Shown in pieces: positions 22,790 through 30,237 of a DNA stretch of 52,059 bases. Source of the DNA: Armatimonadota bacterium (lineage in GTDB: Bacteria > Armatimonadota > UBA5829 > JAUSEB01); NCBI GenBank assembly GCA_030649165.1, contig JAUSGG010000060.1, positions 1 to 52,059 on the forward strand, read 5' to 3'. Positions within the stretch are counted from its first letter, which is position 1, and each line of letters starts with the position of its first letter. Made by a program: the position numbers and the translations under genes. The notes under the pieces were generated by a model, which was not told the DNA's origin, did no database searches, and worked only from the letters and a program-made list of their open reading frames with translations.

Positions 22790-23988
22790 AAGGCCACCTC
22801 CATGCGCTTCGAGACTACTTCGACGTCCTTGTCCCCTCTGCCGGACAGGTTTACTATTACCACCTCATTCTTACCCATCTGGGGAGCAATCTTCGTTGTG
22901 TACGCCAGAGCGTGTGATGATTCCAGCGCCGGGATTATTCCTTCGCGTCTCGAAAGGGTCTGGAAAGCAGCGAGCGCCTCGTCATCCGTCACCGCAACGT
23001 ACTCCGCCCGGCCCGATTCCTTGAAGTGACTGTGCTCCGGTCCTACGCCGGGATAGTCGAGCCCGGCTGAGATCGAGTGTGTTTCTTTTACCTGCCCATT
23101 CTCGTCCTGCAGTAAATAGCTGGCCGATCCGTGCAGCACCCCATAGCTGCCGGCGACGAGCGTGGCGGAGTGTTTGCCGGAGTCCAGACCGAAGCCGGCC
23201 GCTTCGACTCCGGTAAACGCCACGGGATCGTTCAAGAACGGGTAGAAGAGACCCATCGCGTTGCTGCCTCCGCCCACGCAGGCAATCAGACGGTCGGGGA
23301 GCCGGCCTTCGGCCTCCAAAATCTGCCGCCGGGCCTCGACGCCGATTACCGATTGAAAATCCCGCACCAGCATCGGATAAGGATGAGGGCCGGCGACAGA
23401 CCCGATGATGTAGTGCGTAGTGCGGACGTTCGTAACCCAATCGCGGATCGCCTCGTTCATCGCGTCTTTCAGAGTGCGGGTCCCGCTCGTGACCGAGTGG
23501 ACCTCCGAGCCGAGGAGCCTCATCCGGAACACGTTGAGCGCCTGCCGGTGGGTATCCTCCTCGCCCATGTAGATTTCGCAGTGGAAGCCGAAGAGAGCAC
23601 AGGCCGTCGCGGCGGCGACACCGTGCTGGCCGGCCCCGGTCTCGGCGATGATCCGTTTCTTGCCCATCCGCTTGGCCAGAAGGATTTGCCCCATCACGTT
23701 GTTCAGCTTATGCGCGCCGGTGTGGCAGAGGTCCTCGCGCTTCAGGTAGATCTTCGCGCCGCCGAGCGATTCGGTCAGATGCTGCGCGAAATACAGAGGT
23801 GTGGGCCTGCCGACGTACTGATCGAGGTAGTAATCGAGCTCCTGTCGAAACGCCGGGTCGGCTTTCGCCCTCTCGTATTCCGCGGTCAGCTCATCCAAGG
23901 CCGGAATGAGCGTCTCCGGCACGTATCGCCCTCCGAAACGGCCAAAATGGCCTCGTTCGTCAGGCAGTTTGATCAGCTTTTCTGACAT
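22786..23988 (-). CDS. trpB: Tryptophan synthase beta chain
   Basis: A 400-residue PLP enzyme that condenses indole with serine. Visible are [13 protein letters not shown], the PLP lysine in [14 protein letters not shown], the catalytic Glu in AETGAGQHG, the phosphate loop [10 protein letters not shown] and the C-terminal [13 protein letters not shown] 23988 is preferred (GGAG about 10 nt upstream) over TTG 23994, and it overlaps the end of trpF by about 29 nt. It is of the standard TrpB1 type, paired with TrpA immediately downstream. Confidence 0.96.
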   Translation of the reverse strand: MSEKLIKLPDERGHFGRFGGRYVPETLIPALDELTAEYERAKADPAFRQELDYYLDQYVGRPTPLYFAQHLTESLGGAKIYLKREDLCHTGAHKLNNVMGQILLAKRMGKKRIIAETGAGQHGVAAATACALFGFHCEIYMGEEDTHRQALNVFRMRLLGSEVHSVTSGTRTLKDAMNEAIRDWVTNVRTTHYIIGSVAGPHPYPMLVRDFQSVIGVEARRQILEAEGRLPDRLIACVGGGSNAMGLFYPFLNDPVAFTGVEAAGFGLDSGKHSATLVAGSYGVLHGSASYLLQDENGQVKETHSISAGLDYPGVGPEHSHFKESGRAEYVAVTDDEALAAFQTLSRREGIIPALESSHALAYTTKIAPQMGKNEVVIVNLSGRGDKDVEVVSKRMEVAL

Positions 23989-24589
23989 TCTCAATGAACT
24001 CCTTTATCTTGTTGTGGTCCTTCTTCCCAGGCGAGGACTCGACGCCGCTGGACACATCGACGGCGTAGGGCCTGACCAGCGCGACCGCTTCTCCAACGTT
24101 CTCGGGGGTCACGCCGCCGGACAGGATGAGCGGTTTGCCGTACTCTTTGGCCTTCAGCGCAAGCTCCCAATCAAACCTCTTGCCGGTGCCGCCCATAGCC
24201 TCTTTGGAGAACGTGTCCAGAAGATAAGCGTCAGCGGCGGGGTAGGTCTTGAGCGCCGCCAGGCTGTCCTGGTCCTTTACTCTCAGGACCCTGATGATCC
24301 GCATATAGGGGGCCAGACATTGAGCGAACAGGTCGCTCTGCTCGCCGTGAAGCTGCGCCGTATCCAACCCGCAATCCGTGGCGGTCTGGAGCGCGCCGGG
24401 GTCCGCGTTGACGAAAACGCCCACCCTGCTGACAAATGGCGGCAGAGCGTCGGCAATGCGCTTCGCCGTCGCGGCGTCCACCCGCCGTGGGCTGGGCGCG
24501 AAGACGAAACCTACCGCGTCCGCCCCGCATTCCACCGCGGCGATCGCATCCTCTATACTGGTAATCCCGCAAATCTTGACTCTTGTCAT
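23960..24589 (-). CDS. trpF: Phosphoribosylanthranilate isomerase
   Basis: A 209-residue TIM barrel that performs the Amadori rearrangement of phosphoribosylanthranilate. The catalytic Cys is in VKICGIT at the N-terminus and the catalytic Asp in [27 protein letters not shown] and [10 protein letters not shown] are family signatures. It starts within the trpC stop (ATGA-type overlap) and overlaps trpB at its 3' end. Confidence 0.95.
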   Translation of the reverse strand: MTRVKICGITSIEDAIAAVECGADAVGFVFAPSPRRVDAATAKRIADALPPFVSRVGVFVNADPGALQTATDCGLDTAQLHGEQSDLFAQCLAPYMRIIRVLRVKDQDSLAALKTYPAADAYLLDTFSKEAMGGTGKRFDWELALKAKEYGKPLILSGGVTPENVGEAVALVRPYAVDVSSGVESSPGKKDHNKIKEFIENVRKADQTA

Positions 24590-25374
24590 CCGATCAGCTC
24601 CCTCAGCTTGGCTCCAATGTCCTCCGCGCGCATCAGCGACTCCCCAACCAGGATTGCGTGCGTTCCCACGCGAGAGAGAAAATCCACATCAGCGCGCGAA
24701 TGCACGCCGCTTTCGCTCACGATGACCCGGTCGCAAGGCGCCATTCGCGCAAGCCTGGCCGTTGTGTTGATGTCCACCTGGAACGTCCTGAGGTCCCGGT
24801 TGTTGACGCCTATCACCTTCGCGCCTACCGCAAGCGCGGTCTCCATCTCGGGCTCGTCGTGAACCTCCACCAGGCAGCTCAACCCCAGCCCGCCGGCCGT
24901 GTCGAGGAAAGAGCGCAACACGCCCTCCGGGAGAATGGCGGCGATCAGCAATATCGCGTCCGCGCCGGCTGCTCTGCTCTGGTAGATTTGGTATTCGTCG
25001 ATGATGAAGTCCTTGCGCAGGATGGGCAGGCCGACCGCCGACTTTACGTCGGTCAGATAGCTCAATGCGCCCTGAAAGAACTTTTGGTCCGTCAGGACGG
25101 AGATCGCGGACGCGCCGTTGGCCTCGAACGCGCGCGCTATTTCGACGGGCCGGAAGTCCTCTCTGATCACTCCCTTGGACGGCGACGCTTTCTTGGCCTC
25201 GGCGATGATACGCATCCCGGAGCCGGTCCGCCTGACTGCGCCGGCGAAATCCCGGATAGCCGGCGCGTCCGCCAGCGCGGCCTTCACTTCGGCCGGCGGA
25301 ACGGCTTCCTTCTGCCTGTCCACTTCCGCGCGCTTGAATTGTGTAATCTCGTCCAATATCAACTCGGATTGCAC
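24586..25374 (-). CDS. trpC: Indole-3-glycerol phosphate synthase
   Basis: A 262-residue TIM barrel that closes the indole ring. Signatures are IIAEAKKASPSKGVI, ISVLTDQKFFQG, LPILRKDFIIDEYQIYQS, GVNNRDLRTFQVD and VSESGVHSRADV. It is monofunctional, not fused to TrpF. It overlaps the 3' end of trpD by 16 nt and the 5' end of trpF by 4 nt. Confidence 0.95.
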   Translation of the reverse strand: MQSELILDEITQFKRAEVDRQKEAVPPAEVKAALADAPAIRDFAGAVRRTGSGMRIIAEAKKASPSKGVIREDFRPVEIARAFEANGASAISVLTDQKFFQGALSYLTDVKSAVGLPILRKDFIIDEYQIYQSRAAGADAILLIAAILPEGVLRSFLDTAGGLGLSCLVEVHDEPEMETALAVGAKVIGVNNRDLRTFQVDINTTARLARMAPCDRVIVSESGVHSRADVDFLSRVGTHAILVGESLMRAEDIGAKLRELIG

Positions 25375-26384
25375 TCCCGCGTAAAAGCTTTCAGATTCTC
25401 CAGGGCTGCGAGTGCGGCGCCGGAATCGATCGTTTCCGCCGCCAGGCGGATTCCGTCGCGCAAATCCTGGGACCGTCCGCCGACCATCAGCGCCGCCGCG
25501 GCATTCAAACAGACTATATCACGTCTCGGCCCTTTTGCGCCCTCCAGCACGCTCGTCAAGATACGCGCGCAGTCGTCGATCGAGTCGCCCCCCGCTATGG
25601 AATCGGCAGACGCGCGGGCAATCCCGGTGTCTTCCGGCTCGATCTGATAGCTTCGCACAACCCCATCGCGCAGTTCGCTGATCTTCGTAGGCCCGATAGT
25701 GGATATTTCGTCCAGACCGTCCAGACCGTGCACCACCATCGCCCGCCGCGACCCCAGGTTCTTGAGCACGTTCGCCATCGGCTCGCAAAGGTCCGGTGAG
25801 AAGACGCCGATGACCTGCAGCTTCGCGCCCGCGGGATTGGTCATCGGGCCAAGGATGTTGAACACAGTGCGGACGCCGATCTCCTTTCGCGGGCCTACCG
25901 CGTGTTTCATAGCCGGATGCATAGAGGGAGCGAACATAAAACCGATGTTGACGGTGTCAATGCACCGCCCGATCTCCTCCGCGCTCAGCGCAAGTTTCAC
26001 GCCAAGAGCCTCCAGCACGTCGGCGCTTCCGCAGTTGCTCGAAGCGGCCCGGTTGCCGTGTTTGGCTATGGGAACGCCGGCCCCCGCGGCGACCAAAGCG
26101 GCCGCCGTCGAGATGTTGAACGTGTCCAGCTTGTCACCGCCCGTGCCGCACGTGTCGAGCGCGCCGTCCCGGGAAGTGGTGATCTTGACCGCTTTCTCGC
26201 GCATTACCCTGACGAAACCGGTGATCTCATCGACCGTTTCGCCTTTCATCCTCATGGCCGTTATCAGGCAGGCTACCTGCGCGGGGGTCGCTTCGCCGTC
26301 CATTATCTCAGTCATAGCCTGGCTTGCCTCTTCCTGGGTCAAGTGCCGGCAGTCTATCACTTTGCGAATTGCTTCTTTGATCAT
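25359..26384 (-). CDS. trpD: Anthranilate phosphoribosyltransferase
   Basis: A 341-residue enzyme that joins anthranilate and PRPP. The PRPP loop DTCGTGGDKLDTFNIST, the KHGNRAASSNCGSADVLEALG segment and HPAMKHAVGPRKEIGVRTVFN are characteristic. GGAGG precedes ATG 26384. It is separate from TrpG; the 128-nt gap from trpG holds a palindromic repeat, the largest gap among the structural genes. Confidence 0.95.
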   Translation of the reverse strand: MIKEAIRKVIDCRHLTQEEASQAMTEIMDGEATPAQVACLITAMRMKGETVDEITGFVRVMREKAVKITTSRDGALDTCGTGGDKLDTFNISTAAALVAAGAGVPIAKHGNRAASSNCGSADVLEALGVKLALSAEEIGRCIDTVNIGFMFAPSMHPAMKHAVGPRKEIGVRTVFNILGPMTNPAGAKLQVIGVFSPDLCEPMANVLKNLGSRRAMVVHGLDGLDEISTIGPTKISELRDGVVRSYQIEPEDTGIARASADSIAGGDSIDDCARILTSVLEGAKGPRRDIVCLNAAAALMVGGRSQDLRDGIRLAAETIDSGAALAALENLKAFTRECNPS

Positions 26385-26441
26385 ATATATTCGCCTCCGT
26401 TGTTCGTTACCGAGTGGCGGGTGGATTGCACGAGATGACTT

Positions 26442-26481
26442 CCACCCTCACCCTCTCCCTCTCCCTCAGAGGGAGAGGGGA
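26442..26481. repeat. CACCCTCACCCTCTCCCT palindrome between trpG and trpD
   Basis: A CCACCCTCACCCTCTCCCTC arm followed by a CAGAGGGAGAGGGG arm. It is the same family as at about 17669 and 49787. Being inside the operon, it could form a hairpin that tunes mRNA stability or the level of the distal trp genes. Confidence 0.6.
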
Positions 26482-26512
26482 TTACAACAGTTGTTGGTTA
26501 TCTGATCCGCGG

Positions 26513-27076
26513 TCATCCGTTTGCGAAATTCCGCAGCAAGTCCTTTCCAACTCCTGTCAGGATCGATTCGGGGTGGAATTGCACTCCTTCCACGGGGTGA
26601 GTTTTGTGCCTTACGCCCATTACCTCGCCTTTATCCGTCTCGGCCGTTATTTCGAGGCAATCCGGCATACTCTCCCGCCGGATGATGAGAGAGTGGTACC
26701 TCGTCGCTTCGAACGGGTTGGGAAGACCACGGAACACGCCGGCGCCGTCATGGGAGATCATCGACGTTTTGCCGTGCATGAGGCGGTCGGCCCGCACGAC
26801 CTCGCCGCCGTAGGCTTCTCCGATGCACTGGTGGCCAAGACATACGCCAAGAATTGGAATTCCGCCGCCGAACCGCCGGACCAGCTCGACGGATATTCCT
26901 GCTTGTGCGGGCGTGCACGGGCCGGGGGAGATGACGATCCGGTCCGGCTTCATCTCGGCAATCTGGTCCAGCGTTATCTTGTCGTTACGGAATACGTTGA
27001 GCTCCTGCCCCATTTCACCAAGATATTGCACGAGGTTATAGGTGAAGCTATCGTAGTTGTCTATCATAAGAATCAT
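26513..27076 (-). CDS. trpG: Anthranilate synthase component II (glutamine amidotransferase)
   Basis: A 187-residue class I amidotransferase that supplies ammonia from glutamine to TrpE. The oxyanion SPGPCTP, the catalytic Cys79 in [12 protein letters not shown] and the His-Glu pair in QFHPESI are intact. GGAGGG lies before ATG 27076. It may also serve 4-amino-4-deoxychorismate synthase, as in species with a single amidotransferase, but no pabB is in the window. Confidence 0.94.
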   Translation of the reverse strand: MILMIDNYDSFTYNLVQYLGEMGQELNVFRNDKITLDQIAEMKPDRIVISPGPCTPAQAGISVELVRRFGGGIPILGVCLGHQCIGEAYGGEVVRADRLMHGKTSMISHDGAGVFRGLPNPFEATRYHSLIIRRESMPDCLEITAETDKGEVMGVRHKTHPVEGVQFHPESILTGVGKDLLRNFANG

Positions 27077-27130
27077 TGTTGGGACCCTCCATCGGACTGA
27101 TAGGACGGATAAGACAGATCGGACACATCT

Positions 27131-28618
27131 CTAGTCCAGCCCCGTTTCGGCAAGCTCGAGGGCGCGGAGCATTGCTCCGGCCTTATTCATGGTTTCATAG
27201 TATTCGTTCTCCGGGACGGAATCGGCCACTATGCCGGCGCCGGCCTGGACGTACGCTGTACCTTTGTTTATAAGAATCGTGCGAATAGTTATACAGGTGT
27301 CCATGTCGCCGGAGAAGCTAAAATAGCCTATGGCTCCGGCGTAGGTCCCGCGTTTCGTCGGTTCAAGCTCTTCGATGATCTCCATCGCTCTGATCTTGGG
27401 AGCGCCGGAAACCGTGCCCGCGGGGAAGGTCGCGCGCAAAACGTCGAACTGGTTCTTGTCCGGCATAAGCCGCCCGTGGACGTTTGAGACTATGTGCATC
27501 ACGTGCGAGTATCGCTCGATGACCATCAGCTCGTTCGCGTGCACGCTGCCATAGCGGCAGACGCGGCCGATGTCGTTGCGGCCGAGGTCAACGAGCATGA
27601 TGTGCTCCGCCCGTTCCTTCTCGTCGGCTAGAAGCTCCTCCTCCAATGCCTTGTCCTCGGCCTCGGTTTTTCCGCGGGGCCTCGTGCCGGCAATCGGGCG
27701 GACCCGAACATTGCCCTGCTCCTCCGTGACGAGGATTTCCGGGGAGGAACCGATCAGTTTAACGTCGCCATAGGACAGATAGTACATATACGGAGAGGGA
27801 TTGACCGAGCGGAGGGCGCGGTAGACATCGAACGGATCCGCCGAGACAGGCGCCGAGAGTCGCTGCGAAAGGACGATCTGAATGGCGTCTCCGGCGGCGA
27901 CATACTCCTTGCAGGCCAGTACGGCTTCCTCGAACTCGCTCTTGGTGAAGTTAGACGTCACCGGCTTGGGACTTGCCGGGCCGGCGTCGCGCTCCCCCTT
28001 GCGTTCGGCGGCGCCGTTTTTCAAGCGCATAACCAGCTCATCTATCTTGCAAACCGCCTCGTCGTACGCGTCGCCCGGATCACCGTTCACGTGCGCATTG
28101 CACAAGACCTTTATTTTGTGCTTCACGTGGTCAAAAACGAGCAGCGCATCGGTTATCAAGAATACGCAGTCGTCGAGGTTCAGGTCGTCCTCAGTCAGAT
28201 CGGGAAGAGATTCGAAAAACCTGACCATATCGTAGCCGATGTAGCCGACCGCTCCGCCGCAGAACCTCGGCAGTTCCGGGTCAGGAACGTATCGGTATTG
28301 CGCGAGAAGCTGTTCGAGCACGTGGAGAGGATCCTGCGAATCCTTCAGTTCCAGTCTCGTTACGCCGTTGATCTCGACCGTTCGGCCCTTGCTGCGCATA
28401 ATGACCGACGCGCCGCTGCCCAGGAACGAGTAGCGGGCCATCCTCTCTCCGCCCTCCACGCTCTCCAGAAGGAAGGTATAGTCGGAGTCGGCGATCTTCT
28501 TGAATGCTGAGACAGGCGTTTCCATGTCCGCCAGTATCTCGCGATAGACCGGGACCAGGTTCCCCTGTTTCGCCCGTTTGATGAACTCCTGTTTGTCCGG
28601 GCAGTTCACCGATGTCAT
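27131..28618 (-). CDS. trpE: Anthranilate synthase component I
   Basis: A 495-residue chorismate-utilising enzyme, the first committed step to tryptophan. The feedback (tryptophan) site motif LLESVEGGERMARYSF is conserved at about 50-65, so allosteric inhibition is expected. The catalytic part shows SPYMYYLSYGDVKLIGSSPE, RPIAGTRPRGKT, DLGRNDIGRVC and FPAGTVSGAPKIRAMEIIEELE. ATG 28618 is preceded by AGGAGGTGAAAG, an optimal site. It is the first structural gene after the attenuator leader; trpG follows 54 nt on. Confidence 0.96.
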   Translation of the reverse strand: MTSVNCPDKQEFIKRAKQGNLVPVYREILADMETPVSAFKKIADSDYTFLLESVEGGERMARYSFLGSGASVIMRSKGRTVEINGVTRLELKDSQDPLHVLEQLLAQYRYVPDPELPRFCGGAVGYIGYDMVRFFESLPDLTEDDLNLDDCVFLITDALLVFDHVKHKIKVLCNAHVNGDPGDAYDEAVCKIDELVMRLKNGAAERKGERDAGPASPKPVTSNFTKSEFEEAVLACKEYVAAGDAIQIVLSQRLSAPVSADPFDVYRALRSVNPSPYMYYLSYGDVKLIGSSPEILVTEEQGNVRVRPIAGTRPRGKTEAEDKALEEELLADEKERAEHIMLVDLGRNDIGRVCRYGSVHANELMVIERYSHVMHIVSNVHGRLMPDKNQFDVLRATFPAGTVSGAPKIRAMEIIEELEPTKRGTYAGAIGYFSFSGDMDTCITIRTILINKGTAYVQAGAGIVADSVPENEYYETMNKAGAMLRALELAETGLD

Positions 28619-28639
28619 CTTTCACCTCCTAAGCTCTTC

Positions 28640-28746
28640 GCGTGAGGTTAAAGCCTCACGCTGCCTTTGTCTAAGCAAGCTACGGATATTTGCGGACGGC
28701 CTGCTTCTCAAATGCAGAAGGCCGCGAAGCAACTGCGTCCGCGGCC
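28640..28746 (-). other. Distal part of the trp leader, two further hairpins
   Basis: Past the attenuator the leader folds again: GGCCGCG...CGCGGCC (arms 28740-28746 and 28720-28726) and an 8-bp stem GCGTGAGG-6-CCTCACGC (28640-28661) ending about 20 nt before the trpE ribosome binding site. On the plus strand the first hairpin is followed by TTTTT, so it could also stop antisense reads. Confidence 0.5.
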
Positions 28747-28761
28747 TTTTTCAGCCTGAAA

Positions 28762-28797
28762 ATCAAAAAACGCGGAGCGCTCCTGTGGAGCGTCCGC
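28762..28797 (-). terminator. Rho-independent attenuator terminator of the trp operon
   Basis: On the minus strand GCGGACGCTCC-ACA-GGAGCGCTCCGC (one bulged C) is followed by TTTTTT (28770-28765) and more Ts. It lies about 165 nt after the predicted transcription start and 145 nt before trpE. Its 5' arm can pair alternatively with leader positions 28855-28846. Confidence 0.85.
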
Positions 28798-28873
28798 GGC
28801 TGTTATTACCCGATTGTCATCTTGCGCTAACGCGCTAAGACGGCCGACGCTCCACTAATATTGGAGTGTCGCC
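28785..28873 (-). promoter_or_regulatory. Mutually exclusive trp leader hairpins (regions 1:2 versus 2:3)
   Basis: Region 1 (about 28873-28862, GGCGACACTCCA, starting at the second Trp codon) can pair with region 2 (about 28855-28842, GTGGAGCGTCGGCC). The first ten bases of region 2 are perfectly complementary to region 3 (28794-28785, GACGCTCCAC), the 5' arm of the terminator. A ribosome stalled at the Trp codons would cover region 1 and favour 2:3, an antiterminator; a ribosome moving on through region 2 would free region 3 for the terminator. Pairings were checked by hand only. Confidence 0.75.
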
Positions 28874-28922
28874 ACGCCCAGCTTGACTTGCCACCTGTGA
28901 TCGGTGAGTAGTCGTATCGCAT
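28827..28922 (-). CDS. trpL: trp operon leader peptide with Trp-Ala-Trp control codons
   Basis: A 31-codon open frame beginning ATG 28922 (MRYDYSPITGGKSSWAWRHS...) and ending TAG at 28829-28827. TGG codons at positions 15 and 17 (28880-28878 and 28874-28872) are the control codons. AAGGA lies about 10 nt before the ATG, and the predicted transcript starts only about 14 nt before it, so the mRNA begins almost at its ribosome binding site. The coding region overlaps regions 1 and 2 of the leader hairpins and ends before the terminator, as expected for ribosome-mediated attenuation. It is longer than the classic 14-residue enteric TrpL. The peptide is too short for similarity tests, but promoter, site, codons and structures agree. 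Confidence 0.8.
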   Translation of the reverse strand: MRYDYSPITGGKSSWAWRHSNISGASAVLAR

Positions 28923-28942
28923 TAGAGCCTATCCTTAGGGGC

Positions 28943-28971
28943 AGTATACCCATAGATTGTAGGATTGTCAA
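28943..28971 (-). promoter_or_regulatory. Near-consensus promoter of the trp operon
   Basis: On the minus strand TTGACA (28971-28966), exactly 17 bp, TATACT (28948-28943). The predicted start is about 28936. No operator palindrome is evident over it, so attenuation may be the main control. Confidence 0.8.
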
Positions 28972-29178
28972 TAGGACGTAAGGAGGAGGGATTTGCGTTG
29001 GCGACCGCTGAGGCTGGTCTGAGACGCAAGTTAGTATGCCGGTTGGGCCCGGTTTTCGGCGCTCTTGGCGCTGAAAGGAATGTTTTCGCTCCTAAGCAGC
29101 TCAGAAACCGTGGTTTTGGCGCGGCGAAACGCAAGCCCGCCTGGGTGTTTACGGTTCTCGCCCCGTTCGCTTCTTCAG

Positions 29179-29689
29179 CTAGGCCGCCAGCCTAACTATG
29201 CGTCTCAGATCCTTCCATCGCTCCTTCTTTGCCATCCCAAGCGCCGCGCCAACCATAACCAGAAGGCTGAACGTTGCATTCACCGTTATCTTCCCGATCC
29301 CACGAACATACTGCTCATCGAGCTGCAGGTGTTCTTTAAGCCTGCTGTTTACTCTCTCTACCGCTGTCCGTCTCCTATACAGCCGCGCGAACTTTTTGGT
29401 CTGTCTCGCCAGCCCAGGCCAGCGACGCTCGTCTTCGGATATTGCTATCTTCAGCACGCGGCCGTAGGTGGAGTCGCTGCACGGTCCACCCCTTAGCTCC
29501 TTGTGCTTCGGACACCGGAACTTCAGATACTTCCCGTCTCTGCCGGCGTAGATCATGAAATGACCGCAAGAGCATATCGGAGTCCCCAGCCCAACTTCAT
29601 CTTTTCTCCTCCAAAGTATTGTGCGCACTCTGTTGTGGCGTCTGCTGCCCGCTTGGTGTAGAAGTACTGTGAACTGCTGAATCTCTATC
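29179..29689 (-). mobile_element. Truncated DDE transposase (IS1182-like C-terminal part)
   Basis: About 170 residues matching the C-terminal half of IS1182-type DDE transposases: a Cys-containing zinc-ribbon-like segment (ICSCGHFMIY, then FRCPKH), RRTAVERVNSRLKEHLQL with the catalytic Glu, and VRGIGKITVNATFSLLVMVGAALGMA. The N-terminal half with the first catalytic Asp residues is missing, so it is a dead remnant. The open frame reaches 29721; ATG 29689 is the nearest internal start, next to a run of about nine C (around 29700). Terminal inverted repeats and target duplications were not found. It ends about 210 nt upstream of the trp promoter. Confidence 0.75.
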
Positions 29690-29721
29690 ATTATGTACCC
29701 CCCCCCAAACAAAATTGTCAA

Positions 29722-30237
29722 GTGCCGTCCTTGGCAACCGAGCGTGTACCAGCCGAAAAACTGGTATTACTACCAGTATACAAGAGGTGGGTTAGTGGTC
29801 TGGTAACACCCGCTACTCCAGTCATGCGAGCGCGGAATGGTTGTGAAAAGTACCAAACCTGAGCGTAAAACGGCCTTTGGACTTAAATGCAAAAGTCCAA
29901 AGGGAAAAGAGAAAAAGGCGGCAAAGAGAGAGAATGGGGCTCCGATGTGTGATTCTGACGGGGAGGCCAGTCCAAAAGACGGGCTTGTTCGAATCGCCTG
30001 AGACATCGTTCCTCAGCACGATTTCCACGCGTAAAACGCCGAAAGCGCCGGCAACCACGCCGAGGCCCTCTAACTTCTAACCTCTAAACTGGTGGAGGAG
30101 ATGTTACCTCCGCAAAAAGCGACGGCGGTTTTCTCTCAGGTCCAAAGGTGGAATTGCTTCGGTGTTTCGGGAAGCTTGTTCCCGAAACGAAACCACCGTT
30201 GATGACCGATTCATGTGAACGTGTGGCGCCATCCCGA
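29722..30237. other. Gene-free spacer with three inverted repeats
   Basis: No coding region is supported. Perfect inverted repeats are ACTGGTA-TTAC-TACCAGT (about 29761-29780), CCTTTGGACTT-8-AAGTCCAAAGG (29874-29903) and GTTTCGGGAA-5-TTCCCGAAAC (30164-30188). The last lies about 50 nt beyond the stop of the 748-residue glycosidase-like gene and may be its terminator, although no T-run follows. The first two may be remnants of the IS insertion. Confidence 0.5.

Noticed and set aside
28619-28942. T-box riboswitch controlling trp
   Set aside because: No UGGNACCGCG-like T-box sequence or stem I specifier pattern was found; the leader peptide and 1:2/2:3/3:4 pairings explain the region better.
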